DNA of 64,000 bases from Microbispora sp. ZYX-F-249 (GTDB lineage: Bacteria > Actinomycetota > Actinomycetes > Streptosporangiales > Streptosporangiaceae). Positions 32,856 through 41,620 of this stretch are shown here, in pieces. The stretch spans positions 85,009-149,008 of the forward strand of contig NZ_JBDJAW010000020.1 of the NCBI RefSeq assembly GCF_039649665.1, written 5' to 3'. Under the pieces are notes generated by a model. It had not been told where the DNA came from. It was given only the letters and a program-made list of their open reading frames with translations, and did no database searches. Position 1 is the stretch's first letter; each line of letters starts with the position of its first letter. Made by a program: the position numbers and the translations under genes.

Positions 32856-33597
32856 GGAACCGCAGGACGTGCGGGAGCACGTCGGCGGACCTGGTCCAGC
32901 CGGCCTGGTGGTCGGCGCCGGGCACCGGGAAGAACCCGGCGCCGGCCCGCCCGGCGACCTCGCGCATGGGCTCGTGCCAGGGGTCGCCGGTGCCGCAGTA
33001 GAGCAGCAGCGGGACCTCGGCCGCCGTCAGCACGGTGTCGAAGCCGCGCTCGGGGGAGAACGCCGCGAAGTTCGCGCGGAAGGCCTCTTCGTCCCCCGCG
33101 TCGATCACCGCCGCCTGTTCGGGGTCGGCGTAGGCGCCCTGGCGGAGCAGGCCGAACACGTCGGTGTCCGCGGGCAGCCCGAGGGTCCGCAGCGCGTGGC
33201 CGAGCGCCGAGCCGAAGCCGTCCACGGGATCGTAGGAACCCGCCACCAGGCCGGCGCAGCGCTGCGGAGCGTGCCGCAGCACGGCATAGCCGGTGAGCGC
33301 GCCCAGCGAGTATCCCCAGAACACCGCACGCCCGACTCCGGCGTCGTCGAGGACCGCGGCGACGTACTCGGCCCGGCGGCGCGACGTGTACGCCGCGGGA
33401 TCGCGGGGCGCGTCGCTGCCGCCCATGCCGAGCGGGTCGATCGCGATCACCCTGTGACTGCGCGCCAGCACGCCGGTGTAGCCCGCGCGGGCCCACGAGG
33501 CCGCGGTGCCGAACATCCCCGGATGGAGCACGAGCGGCGGCCCGTCCCCCCGGACCTCGTAGTGGATTTTGTACCCGTTGCTTGACGCGAGCGGCAC
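32845..33597 (-). CDS. Alpha/beta-fold hydrolase
   Basis: A 250-residue hydrolase with the usual triad: nucleophile in GYSLGALTG, acid in CGTGDPWHEP and base in GADHQAGW. The opening HYEVRGDGPPLVLHPGMFG carries the oxyanion-hole loop. It resembles esterase or lactonase relatives of 3-oxoadipate enol-lactonase; the substrate is unknown. It is divergent from the HxlR gene, and a palindrome between them is a likely shared operator. Confidence 0.85.
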   Translation of the reverse strand: MPLASSNGYKIHYEVRGDGPPLVLHPGMFGTAASWARAGYTGVLARSHRVIAIDPLGMGGSDAPRDPAAYTSRRRAEYVAAVLDDAGVGRAVFWGYSLGALTGYAVLRHAPQRCAGLVAGSYDPVDGFGSALGHALRTLGLPADTDVFGLLRQGAYADPEQAAVIDAGDEEAFRANFAAFSPERGFDTVLTAAEVPLLLYCGTGDPWHEPMREVAGRAGAGFFPVPGADHQAGWTRSADVLPHVLRFLNG

Positions 33598-33631
33598 GGC
33601 TGTACTCCCCCTATGCCATCTGGCCTGGATT

Positions 33632-33646
33632 GTTACCTCTTGTAAC
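33632..33646. promoter_or_regulatory. Palindrome GTTACCTCTTGTAAC, likely HxlR operator
   Basis: Perfect 5-bp arms GTTAC and GTAAC flank CTCTT in the middle of the 97-bp gap between the alpha/beta hydrolase and hxlR-type genes. Size and position suit a winged-helix dimer controlling both. The assignment to the adjacent HxlR protein is inference. Confidence 0.5.
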
Positions 33647-33694
33647 GGAAGTCATTGTGCGGGACGATCATGGGCGGCGGAAGGAGGCACTTTC

Positions 33695-34078
33695 TTGTCA
33701 CGACGGAACACGGCTGTTACGGACCAGGTCGCGCCGCCCGAGGAGGAGTGCCCGCTGCCGGAGGTGCTCGGGCTGATCGGCGACAAGTGGAGCGCGCAGG
33801 TGCTGCTCGAACTCGGGCACGGGCCGCGTCGCTTCACCCAGCTGGAGCGCGCGGTCGAGGGCATCAGCCGGCGGATGCTGACGCTCAACCTGCGCGCCCT
33901 GGAACGCAACGGTCTGGTCACCCGCACGGTCCATCCGGACGCGCCGCCCCGGGTCGAGTACGCCGTCACCCCGCTCGCCGAGGAGATCCGGGAGCCACTG
34001 GAGGCGCTCGCGGCCTGGGCGCGGCGGAACAGGGCGGCCCTGTCGGCCGCCCGCCGCGCCTACGACCGGCGCGGCTGA
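33695..34078 (+). CDS. HxlR-family winged-helix regulator
   Basis: A 127-residue HxlR regulator: ECPLPEVLGLIGDKWSAQVLLEL, then RRFTQLERAVEGISRRMLTLNLRALERNGLV (recognition helix) and the wing PPRVEYAVTPLA. I place the start at TTG because AAGGAGG lies exactly seven bases upstream and no ATG or GTG fits. The single Cys before the first helix (EEECPLP) is the position used for redox sensing in some HxlR/YodB-type proteins, so thiol-reactive signals are possible. It likely regulates the divergent hydrolase gene. Confidence 0.86.
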   Translation: MSRRNTAVTDQVAPPEEECPLPEVLGLIGDKWSAQVLLELGHGPRRFTQLERAVEGISRRMLTLNLRALERNGLVTRTVHPDAPPRVEYAVTPLAEEIREPLEALAAWARRNRAALSAARRAYDRRG

Positions 34079-34083
34079 CGGGG

Positions 34084-34689
34084 TCAGAGCCAGCCGTTGT
34101 GGCGGGCGACCCGGACGGCCTCCATCCGGTTGCGGGTGCCGGTCTTGGTGATGCACGCCGACAGGTGGTTGCGTACGGTGCTCTCCGACAGGTGGAGACG
34201 CCGGGAGATGTCGGCGGCGGTGGAGCCGTCGGCGGCGGCGGCCAGCACGTCGCGCTCACGCGAGGTCAGCGGGTTCGGCCCGGCGCTGAGGGCGGCCGTG
34301 GCCAGCGCCGGATCCACCACGACCTCACCGGCCAGCACCCGCCTGATCGCCTGGGCCAGTTCGCCGACGGGCCGGTCCTTGACGACGAAGCCGCGGGCGC
34401 CCGCGTCCAGGGCCCGGCGCAGGTAACCGGGCCGGCCGAACGTCGTGACGATGACCACCACGCATCCGGGGAGGGCGGCCCGCAGGTCCGTGGTCGCGTC
34501 GAGCCCGCTCCCGCCCGGCATCTCGATGTCGAGCAGGGCCACATCGGGCTTGGCCCGCAGCGCGGCGGGCACGATCTCGTCCGCCGTGCCGACCTGCGCG
34601 ACGACCTCGAAGTCGTCCTCCAGGTCGAGCAGCACGGTGAGCGCGTCGCGCATCATCGTCTGGTCCTCGGCGATGAGCACGCGGGTCAT
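34084..34689 (-). CDS. NarL/LuxR-family response regulator
   Basis: A 201-residue response regulator. The receiver has the acidic pocket IAEDQ, the phospho-acceptor Asp in VALLDIEMPGG (about residue 54), VIVTTF and the Lys in FVVKDRP. The C-terminal LuxR helix-turn-helix is NPLTSRERDVLAAAADGSTAADISRRLHLSESTVRNHLS. It overlaps the histidine-kinase gene by ATGA and forms a pair with it. The receiver motif with DxEMPGGSG is typical of DesR-like regulators, so membrane or envelope stress input is possible. Confidence 0.92.
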   Translation of the reverse strand: MTRVLIAEDQTMMRDALTVLLDLEDDFEVVAQVGTADEIVPAALRAKPDVALLDIEMPGGSGLDATTDLRAALPGCVVVIVTTFGRPGYLRRALDAGARGFVVKDRPVGELAQAIRRVLAGEVVVDPALATAALSAGPNPLTSRERDVLAAAADGSTAADISRRLHLSESTVRNHLSACITKTGTRNRMEAVRVARHNGWL

Positions 34690-35909
34690 GGGCCATCCTC
34701 CGTGCCGTTGTCCGTGCCGGTGCCGGTGCCGGTGCCGTCGTCGTCCACGCCCGCGTGCGGGATCTCGGCGGTGAGGACGAATCCGCGCGGCAGACGGGCG
34801 GTGCTCAGCCGCCCGCCCGCCGCGGCCAGCCGCTCGCGCAGCCCGCGCAGGCCGCTGCCGTCCTCGTCACCGGCGGCGCCACCGGCTCCGTCGTCGCTGA
34901 TCTCGACCAGCACCGGGTCGCGGTCGCGGCGCAGGGTGATGACGCAGCGCCGGGCGCCGGAGTGCCGCACGACGTTCGTGATCCCCTCCCGGACGACCCA
35001 GCTCAGCAGCATGTCGGTCTCCCGCGACAGCGCGGGCCCCGACTCCTTCACCACGCAGTCGACGCCTGCCGTGGCCAGGGCCGCCCTGGCGCTGTCCAGT
35101 TCGAAGGCGAGGCTCGCGTCCCGGTAGCCCGTGACCGCCTCGCGCACCTCGGTCAGCGCCTGCCGCCCGATGGCCTCGATGTCCGCGGCGTGCCGCATGG
35201 CCGCCTCCGTGTCGCGCGGGGCGAGCCGCCGTACGGCCTCGGCCTTGACGACCACCATCGAGAGCGTGTGGCCGAGCAGGTCGTGCAGGTCGCGGGAGAA
35301 GCGCAGCCGCTCGGCCGAGACGGCGGCGACGGCGAGCTTCTCCCGGGTCCGGCCGAGCTCCTCGATCACCTCGCTCATCCGGCGGAAGCCGTACGTCGTG
35401 ATCCCGGCGAGGAAGGTGGTCAGCGCGGTGCCCCACAGCGCCTCGGCGATCGAGCCGCCGTGGGCCGGGAGGACCGCGGCCAGCACGGCCGTGACGGCGA
35501 CGAGCGGGGGCGCCGCGCGGACCGGGAGCACGAGCGCCACGGCCACGGCGAGCAGGGAGAACAGCGTCTGCCACCCGTCCGTCCCGTAGGCCAGGGCCGC
35601 CGTGATCGTGACCGCCGCGAGCAGCGCGACGAACGCCACCGGCAGGGGCCGAACGTGCGGGCGGGCCCGGCGGGCGGTCAGCACGGCTCCCGCGAACGAC
35701 ATCCCCGCGGCGGCCACCAGGGCCCACGCGGGCCAGGCCGGCACCGCCGACGACGCGGCGGCGGCCGGCGCCAGCAGCAGCAGGAGGGTCAGCCCGAACG
35801 CCGGAGCGAGCAACCGCACCGGCAGCCGTACGGGCAGCCGCGGCCGGAAAAGGCGCGGCGGGGAGGATCCGGGCTCGCACCCGTCCGCGCGCGCCGCCGC
35901 TTCTGTCAT
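34686..35909 (-). CDS. Membrane histidine kinase (HisKA_3, DesK-like)
   Basis: A sensor kinase of about 407 residues. Four to six hydrophobic helices occupy the first 180 residues with no large external domain. The HisKA_3 dimerisation box is RFSRDLHDLLGHTLSMVVVKAE, with the phospho-accepting His, and the ATPase N-box is VVREGITNVVRHSGA, followed by EISDDGAGG. It ends in a Gly/Thr/Asp tail coded by GGTGCC repeats. The ATG giving MTEAAARAD is preferred; an ATG three codons upstream is equally possible. It forms a coupled pair with the LuxR-type regulator. Confidence 0.9.
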   Translation of the reverse strand: MTEAAARADGCEPGSSPPRLFRPRLPVRLPVRLLAPAFGLTLLLLLAPAAAASSAVPAWPAWALVAAAGMSFAGAVLTARRARPHVRPLPVAFVALLAAVTITAALAYGTDGWQTLFSLLAVAVALVLPVRAAPPLVAVTAVLAAVLPAHGGSIAEALWGTALTTFLAGITTYGFRRMSEVIEELGRTREKLAVAAVSAERLRFSRDLHDLLGHTLSMVVVKAEAVRRLAPRDTEAAMRHAADIEAIGRQALTEVREAVTGYRDASLAFELDSARAALATAGVDCVVKESGPALSRETDMLLSWVVREGITNVVRHSGARRCVITLRRDRDPVLVEISDDGAGGAAGDEDGSGLRGLRERLAAAGGRLSTARLPRGFVLTAEIPHAGVDDDGTGTGTGTDNGTEDGP

Positions 35910-36067
35910 GGCCGCCATTATCGTCGGCGCGCGGCGGGAGCGGACAGGGCGCGATGTCCCGCATCCGGCGGTACGAATCACCCGGGTCTTCGGTCACACC
36001 GGGCCGGGACCTCGGCACCTGGAGACGGCCCGGGGGCGCGTCGCAGACTGGCCCGGGGGTGCCTGCG

Positions 36068-37786
36068 ATGAGACGGTGCAACGAGGAGGTCGCCGGGCTG
36101 CTGCAGGAGTACGCCGACCTGATCGCGATCACCGGGGGTGACGCGTTCAAGGTGCGGGTCTACGAGAAGGCGGCCCGGTCGGTCGGCGGGTACGGCCGGG
36201 AGATCGACGGCATGGACGCGGCGGGCCTGCGGGCGATCCCGAACGTCGGCGCGTCGATCGCCGCGAAGATCGACGAGTACCTGCGGACCGGGTCGATCCA
36301 CCAGCTGGAGGAGCTGCGTACGCGGATCCCCGCCGGGGTCCGCCTGCTGACCACGATCCCCACGCTCGGGCCGAAGAAGGCCATGGCGCTGTATCACGAG
36401 CGGGGCGTCGACTCGATCGAGAAGCTGGAACACGCGATCCACGCCGGGGCCCTGCAGGGAATGCACGGATTCGGCGCGAAGACCGAGGAGAACCTGCTCC
36501 ACGGCATCGACGTGATCCGCAAGACCGGCAGCCGGGTGCACATCGGGATCGCCATGGCCGTCGCCGACGAGGTCGTCCCCGCGCTGTCGGCCGTGCCGGG
36601 CTGCGAGCGCTGCGCGTACGCCGGGTCGCTGCGGCGGATGAAGGACACGATCGGCGACGTCGACGTCCTGGCCACGGCCGACGATTCGGCCGCCCTGATG
36701 ACGGCCTTCACCACGCTGCCGTACGTCACCGAGGTGATCGCGCATGGCGAGACCAAGAGCTCGGTGCGCACGGCGTCGGGGCTCCAGGTCGACCTGCGGG
36801 TGGTGCCGGGGGACTCCTGGGGGGCCGCGCTGCAGTACTTCACCGGCTCGAAGGCGCACAACATCCGCACCCGCGAGATCGCCGTGCACCGGAAGCTCAA
36901 GCTGTCGGAGTACGGCGTGTTCGACGTGGCGACCGGAGAGAAGATCACTTCGGCGGACGAGGCGGAGGTGTACGGCATGCTCGGCCTGCCGTGGATCGAG
37001 CCGGCCCTCCGCGAGGACACCGGGGAGATCGAGGCCGCGCTGGGCGAGGGGCTGCCGCGGGTCGTGACCTTGGCCGACATCCGCGGCGACCTGCACACGC
37101 ACACGGACCTGACCGACGGGCTCGCGCCGCTGGAGGAGATGGCCGAGGCGGCGGCCGCCCGGGGCTACGACTACTACGCGGTGACCGACCACGCGCCCGG
37201 CCTGTCCATGCAGCGGATGACCGGTGAGAAGGCGCTCGCCCAGCGGGAGCGGCTCCGCCGCCTCGGCGCCGCCCGCCCCGGCATGACGCTGCTGCACGGG
37301 TGCGAGCTCAACATCGGCCCGGAGGGCGAGGTCGACTGGCCGCCGGAGTTCCTGGCCGGGTTCGACCTGTGCGTGGCCTCGGTGCACTCGCACTTCACCC
37401 AGCCGGCCGAGGAGATGACCCGGCGGCTGGTCCGGGCCTGCGAGAACCCGTACGTGAAGATCATCGGCCATCCGACGGCGCGGGTCATCGGCAGGCGGGA
37501 GCCGGTGGACGCCGACTGGCCGCGGGTGTTCGACGCCTGCGCCCGCACGGGCACGGCGCTGGAGATCGACGCCTTCCCCGACCGGCTCGACCTGCCCGCG
37601 GACCTGGTCAGGCGGGCGGCCGGCCGGGGCGTGCTGTTCGCGATCGACAGCGACGCGCACGCCGTGCCGCACCTGGCGAACATGCGGTACGGCGTCGGCA
37701 CCGCGCAGCGAGGCTGGCTCACCCCCGATCGGGTAATCAACACCTGGCCACTCGACCGGCTGCGGGAGTTCCTCCGCCCGCGATGA
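36068..37786 (+). CDS. polX: DNA polymerase X with PHP domain (PolX)
   Basis: A 572-residue bacterial PolX. The N-terminal helix-hairpin-helix region (IPNVGASIAAKIDEYL, TIPTLGPKKAMALY) precedes a nucleotidyltransferase core with AGSLRRMKDTIGDVDVLA (metal-binding Asp pair) and a third acidic residue in LQVDLRVV. The C-terminal PHP domain begins DLHTHTDLTDG and continues YAVTDHAPGL, HGCELNIG and IDSDAHAV, giving 3'-5' exonuclease activity. It serves gap filling in base-excision repair. The ATG at MRRCNEEV fits the family length; an upstream frame extension looks spurious. The MshC/CysRS-like gene follows 10 bp later. Confidence 0.93.
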   Translation: MRRCNEEVAGLLQEYADLIAITGGDAFKVRVYEKAARSVGGYGREIDGMDAAGLRAIPNVGASIAAKIDEYLRTGSIHQLEELRTRIPAGVRLLTTIPTLGPKKAMALYHERGVDSIEKLEHAIHAGALQGMHGFGAKTEENLLHGIDVIRKTGSRVHIGIAMAVADEVVPALSAVPGCERCAYAGSLRRMKDTIGDVDVLATADDSAALMTAFTTLPYVTEVIAHGETKSSVRTASGLQVDLRVVPGDSWGAALQYFTGSKAHNIRTREIAVHRKLKLSEYGVFDVATGEKITSADEAEVYGMLGLPWIEPALREDTGEIEAALGEGLPRVVTLADIRGDLHTHTDLTDGLAPLEEMAEAAAARGYDYYAVTDHAPGLSMQRMTGEKALAQRERLRRLGAARPGMTLLHGCELNIGPEGEVDWPPEFLAGFDLCVASVHSHFTQPAEEMTRRLVRACENPYVKIIGHPTARVIGRREPVDADWPRVFDACARTGTALEIDAFPDRLDLPADLVRRAAGRGVLFAIDSDAHAVPHLANMRYGVGTAQRGWLTPDRVINTWPLDRLREFLRPR

Positions 37787-37796
37787 AGGGGGTTCG

Positions 37797-38906
37797 ATGC
37801 TGACGATCGGCAGGCGGCCGCTGCCCGTGGTGGGCCGCGCCCGGATGTACGTGTGCGGGATCACGCCCTACGACACGACCCATCTCGGCCACGCCAGGAC
37901 GTTCGTGTGGGCCGACGTGGCGGCCCGGGTGCTGCGGCACACCGGTGCGCCTGTCGAGGTCTGCCGCAACGTCACCGACGTGGACGACGTGCTGACCTCG
38001 GCCGCGCGCCGGGCCGGCAGCCCCTACGACAGCTTCGCCGCCGTGCAGCAGTTCTACTTCGACCGGGACATGGCGGCGTTGCACGTGCACCCGGTGACGT
38101 ACGAGCCGCGGGCGCACACGTACGTGCCGCAGGTCGTGGCGCTCGCCCGCGCCCTGGTGGAGCTGGGCCACGCCTACGAGCGGGACGGCGCGGTGTACTT
38201 CCGCGGCGCGGGCGTGCGCGAACGGGCCGGGCTCGGCGCCGGCGAGGCGGCCCGCCTGCTGGCGGAGTTCGGCGACGATCCGGACGACCCCGGCAGGGAC
38301 GACCCGGCGGACGTCGCCGTCTGGCGGCGGTCGGCGGCGGGGGAGCCGGGCTGGCCGAGCCCGTGGGGCGACGGACGGCCCGGGTGGCACGCCGAGTGCG
38401 CCGCCATGGCGCTGACGACGTTCGGGCCGGCCCTCGACCTGCACGCTGGCGGCGCCGACCTGCGCTTCCCGCACCACGCGTACGAGGCGGCGATGGCCGA
38501 GGCGGCGACCGAGGTGCGGCCGTTCGCCCGCGCCTGGCTGCACGTGGGGGTGGTCCGCGTGGACGGCGCGAAGATGGCCAAGTCGGCGGGCAACCTCGTG
38601 TTCACCGCCGACCTGCTGCGGGACCACCCGGCCGGCGCCGTGCGCCTGCTGCTGCTCGATCACCCGTGGGCGGCCGACTGGGACTACCGCCCCGGCGGCC
38701 TGGAGGAGGCCGCCGCCCGGCTGGAGCGGCTCCACCGTGCTGCCTACCGACCTGCGGCCGGGCGGCCCGGGACGCAGGCGGCGGGCGAGCACGCGGCGGT
38801 GCGCGCGCTGCTGAACGACCTGGACACCGCGGCCGCCCTGGCGATCGCCGAGGAGGAGGGCGGGCAGGCCGCCCGCACGGTGATCGCGCTGCTCGCCCTC
38901 GGCTGA
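37797..38906 (+). CDS. Short MshC/CysRS-like ligase
   Basis: A 369-residue class I aminoacyl-tRNA-synthetase-like protein. The opening RMYVCGITPYDTTHLGHART is the MshC/CysRS active site: zinc ligand Cys20 and HLGH as the HIGH motif. GITPYD is the MshC form, whereas CysRS has GPTVYD. Further zinc ligands appear in WHAECAAM and LRFPHHAYE, and KMAKSAGNLV is the KMSKS motif. It is shorter than CysRS (about 460) and MshC (about 410) and lacks an anticodon-binding domain. It should activate cysteine and transfer it to an amine. It could be mshC itself or a paralogue with another acceptor; the divergent spelling and length favour a paralogue. Confidence 0.8.
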   Translation: MLTIGRRPLPVVGRARMYVCGITPYDTTHLGHARTFVWADVAARVLRHTGAPVEVCRNVTDVDDVLTSAARRAGSPYDSFAAVQQFYFDRDMAALHVHPVTYEPRAHTYVPQVVALARALVELGHAYERDGAVYFRGAGVRERAGLGAGEAARLLAEFGDDPDDPGRDDPADVAVWRRSAAGEPGWPSPWGDGRPGWHAECAAMALTTFGPALDLHAGGADLRFPHHAYEAAMAEAATEVRPFARAWLHVGVVRVDGAKMAKSAGNLVFTADLLRDHPAGAVRLLLLDHPWAADWDYRPGGLEEAAARLERLHRAAYRPAAGRPGTQAAGEHAAVRALLNDLDTAAALAIAEEEGGQAARTVIALLALG

Positions 38907-38928
38907 CGACGGCTCGCCGGGCGCAGGG

Positions 38929-40320
38929 TCACAGAGGATGTCGCGCCAGGCCGGACCCACCGGTCGCGGCGAACCGCGCGATCATCGCGTGGGGGTCGTA
39001 GTCGTCGTGGACGGCGACGACGTCTCCTTCGCGCCCGGCCGCGGCCAGAAGGGAGGCGGCGATGGACGCCCGGTAGCCACTGGCGCAGTGCGTCCACACC
39101 TCGCCGTCCGGCACCTCGTGCAGCCGGGACGGCAGCTCGTGCAGCGGGATGTGGACCGCGCCGGGCACGTGCGACTCGCGCCACTCCGCGTCGCGGCGCA
39201 CGTCCAGGACCACGACCGGGCGGTGGCGGCGCACGGTCGCCAGCTCGGCGAAGGTAGCCGTGGGCATGGACGCGGGCTTGTCGTCGCCGGCCCAGTCGGC
39301 GGGCCCTCCGGTGGCGGCCGCGGCGGGGCGGTCGATGCCGATCCGCGCCAGTTCGCGCTGGGCCTCCGCGATGTCCCCCGGCGTCTCGCCCAGCAACGTC
39401 AGCGGTGTTCCCCAGGGGATGAGCCAGCCCAGGTAGACGGCGAAGTTGCCGTCCAGCCCGAAGTTGAGCACCCCGGCCAGGTGACCCGCCGCGAACGCCG
39501 TACGGGACCGCAGGTCCACGACCCACTCGCCGGCCCGCAGGCGGCGGCGCAGCTCGGCGGCGTTCGCGCGGCGCGGCGCGGACAGGTCGGGCGCGTCCGC
39601 CCCGGCCCGGTTGAGCGTGGGCATGTGCGCGTAGTAGGCGGGGTAGGCGTCCAGCCCGGCCAGCAGCGACCGGACGTACTCGTCCTCGCCGCGCGTCAGG
39701 GCCGGGTTGACCCGCCGCTCCAGGCCGATGGTCGACTCGGTGACCTCCGACTGGGTGGCCGAGCAGAAGCTGCCGAACCCGTGCGTGGGCAGGACGTCCG
39801 TCTCGGGCGGCAGCTCGCGGGCCAGCCGGTTCGCCGAGGCGTACTGCGCCCGCGCCAGCGTGCCGGTGTGCTCGCGGCCGAGCAGGTCGGGCCGCCCGGT
39901 CGTGCCGTGCAGCAGCGAGCCTCCGGTGAAGACGGCGGGCGGCCGGTCCGGCGACTCCAGCACGTACGACAGGTGGGTGAAGGTGTGGCCGGGGGTGGCG
40001 ACGGCGCGCAGGCGCGTCCGCGGGCCGATCTCGACCACGTCCCCGTCCTCGATCGGGCAGCGGTCGAACGCCACGGGGTCGGCCGCGTTCACGTGGTAGT
40101 CCGCGCCGGTGGCCGCGGCCAGCGCCGGCCCGCCGGTCACGTAGTCGTTGTGGACGTGGGTCTCGAACACGTGGCGGATCTCGACGCCGCGCCGCTCGGC
40201 CAGGCGGAGCATCCGGTCGATGTCCCGCTGCGGGTCCACCACGAAGGCGACCTCACCGTCGGTGCCGAGGTAGCTGCGGTCGCCCAGGGAGGGGGTGTCG
40301 ACAGGGATTATCTCGATCAT
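38929..40320 (-). CDS. Persulfide dioxygenase-rhodanese fusion
   Basis: A 463-residue fusion. The N-terminal metallo-beta-lactamase domain has ETHVHNDYVTGG (iron site, HxHxDY form of bacterial persulfide dioxygenases), ATPGHTFTHL and PTHGFGSFC. Two rhodanese domains follow: the first (WVVDLRSRTAFAAGHLAGV) lacks a catalytic Cys, having TLLGETPGD in its place; the second has WTHCASGYRAS with the active Cys. The enzyme oxidises low-molecular-weight persulfides to sulfite and can transfer sulfane sulfur. It is the last gene of the pob-pca operon, overlapping the sugar kinase by ATGA, an unusual address. Confidence 0.88.
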   Translation of the reverse strand: MIEIIPVDTPSLGDRSYLGTDGEVAFVVDPQRDIDRMLRLAERRGVEIRHVFETHVHNDYVTGGPALAAATGADYHVNAADPVAFDRCPIEDGDVVEIGPRTRLRAVATPGHTFTHLSYVLESPDRPPAVFTGGSLLHGTTGRPDLLGREHTGTLARAQYASANRLARELPPETDVLPTHGFGSFCSATQSEVTESTIGLERRVNPALTRGEDEYVRSLLAGLDAYPAYYAHMPTLNRAGADAPDLSAPRRANAAELRRRLRAGEWVVDLRSRTAFAAGHLAGVLNFGLDGNFAVYLGWLIPWGTPLTLLGETPGDIAEAQRELARIGIDRPAAAATGGPADWAGDDKPASMPTATFAELATVRRHRPVVVLDVRRDAEWRESHVPGAVHIPLHELPSRLHEVPDGEVWTHCASGYRASIAASLLAAAGREGDVVAVHDDYDPHAMIARFAATGGSGLARHPL

Positions 40321-41255
40321 TCATGTCCCTCCTCGTCTTCTGAGGCACCCGTACCCTGGGAAAAGGACTTCACCTCCTCCCGGGTCGGCGGGACCGCGCC
40401 GGCGCGGGTGCAGACGATCGCGGCGGCGGCGCAGCCGCGCCGCAGCGCCCCGGCCACGCGCTCCGCGCCGAGCGGAGCGCCGTCGAGCGCGTCGAGCGCG
40501 TCGAGCGCGTCGAGGTAGGCGGCGGTGAAGGTGTCGCCCGCGCCGACCGTGTCGACGACCTCGACGGCCGGGGCCGGGCAGGCGATCACCTCGCCGTCCA
40601 GCACCGCCGCGGCGCCGTCGCCGCCCCGGGTGACCACCACGAGAGCCGGGCCGAGACCGGTCCAGCGCCGCGCCACCTCGGGCCAGGGCTCGCCGGGATA
40701 CAGCCAGTCGAGGTCCTCGGCGCTCACCTTGACCAGGCGGGCGAGCCGTACGCACTCCTCGACGTGAGCCAGTGCGCGGGCATGGTCGCCGATGAGGGAC
40801 GGCCGGATGTTCGGGTCGTAGGACACAGTGATCCCCGCCTCGGCGGCGACCCGCATCAGGCCTCTGACGTGATCGCCGCCCGGGGCCGCGAGCGTGGCCA
40901 GCGAGCCGGTGTGCAGGCAGGTCACCCCGTCGAGCGCGACCGGGGCGGAGAAGGCCCAGTCGAAACGGAAGTCGTAGGAGGCCGAGCCGTCCGCGCCGAC
41001 GCGGGCGAAGGCCAGTCCGGTCGCCGCCGCGGGTGCGAGGTCGCCGGTCCCGATCCCGTGCCGGGTCAGGTGATCGCGGAGCAGGCCGCCGAAGAAGTCG
41101 TCTCCGGCCTCGCCGGCGAACCGCACCGGCCGGCCCAGCGCCGCGAGGGCCACGGCGACGTTGAGCGGGCTGCCGCCGGGCACGGCGGCGAAGGTCCACG
41201 ACCCGGGCGCGCCGATCAGGTCGACCAGGCTCTCGCCGACCACCAGATAGGTCAT
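40317..41255 (-). CDS. PfkB-family sugar kinase (fructokinase-like)
   Basis: A 312-residue ribokinase/PfkB-family kinase. It has the GGSPLNVAVALAALG substrate loop, FAGEAGDDFFG and the C-terminal VDTVGAGDTFTAAYL with the catalytic Asp. The sequence resembles fructokinases or 2-keto-3-deoxygluconate kinases. A DALDALDALDG segment is coded by 9-bp tandem repeats (40489-40516 region). It overlaps pcaC upstream and the persulfide dioxygenase downstream by ATGA, so it is expressed with the aromatic genes. Its substrate may be something other than a free sugar. Confidence 0.87.
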   Translation of the reverse strand: MTYLVVGESLVDLIGAPGSWTFAAVPGGSPLNVAVALAALGRPVRFAGEAGDDFFGGLLRDHLTRHGIGTGDLAPAAATGLAFARVGADGSASYDFRFDWAFSAPVALDGVTCLHTGSLATLAAPGGDHVRGLMRVAAEAGITVSYDPNIRPSLIGDHARALAHVEECVRLARLVKVSAEDLDWLYPGEPWPEVARRWTGLGPALVVVTRGGDGAAAVLDGEVIACPAPAVEVVDTVGAGDTFTAAYLDALDALDALDGAPLGAERVAGALRRGCAAAAIVCTRAGAVPPTREEVKSFSQGTGASEDEEGHE

Positions 41256-41620
41256 CCGGTCTCCTCCGCGAGCACCCGCTGGGCGACGGCGAACGCGGCG
41301 TTGGCGGCGGGCACGCCGCAGTAGATCGCGGTCTGCAGCAGCACCTCCTTGATCTCGTCGGTGGTGAGCCCGTTGCGCCGCGCCGCCCGCACGTGCATGG
41401 CGAGCTCCTCCAGGTGCCCGCGCGCGACCAGGGCGGTGAGCGTTATGCAACTGCGGGTCCGGCGGTCCAGCCCGGGCCGGGTCCAGATCTCGCCCCAGGC
41501 GTACCGGGTGATCAGGTCCTGGAAGTCGGCGGTGAACTCGGTGGTCCGCTCCCGCGCCCGGTCCACGTGCGCGTCGCCCAGCACCTCGCGGCGCACGCGC
41601 ATGCCGTCGTCGTAGCTCAC
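41252..41620 (-). CDS. pcaC: 4-carboxymuconolactone decarboxylase
   Basis: A 122-residue decarboxylase of the AhpD/CMD fold. It has the family opening GMRVRREVLGDAHVDRA, the core TRSCITLTALVARGHLEEL and HVRAARRNGLTTDEIKEVLLQTAIYCG with the conserved catalytic His/Cys region. It converts 4-carboxymuconolactone to 3-oxoadipate enol-lactone. The GTG start follows GGAGG by five bases and overlaps the pcaD stop (GTGA). Confidence 0.93.
   Translation of the reverse strand: MSYDDGMRVRREVLGDAHVDRARERTTEFTADFQDLITRYAWGEIWTRPGLDRRTRSCITLTALVARGHLEELAMHVRAARRNGLTTDEIKEVLLQTAIYCGVPAANAAFAVAQRVLAEETG

Noticed and set aside
40489..40516. CRISPR-like or regulatory short repeats
   Set aside because: These 9-bp repeats are in-frame coding repeats (DALDALDAL) of the PfkB kinase; the GGTGCC repeats at 34710-34736 are likewise coding.
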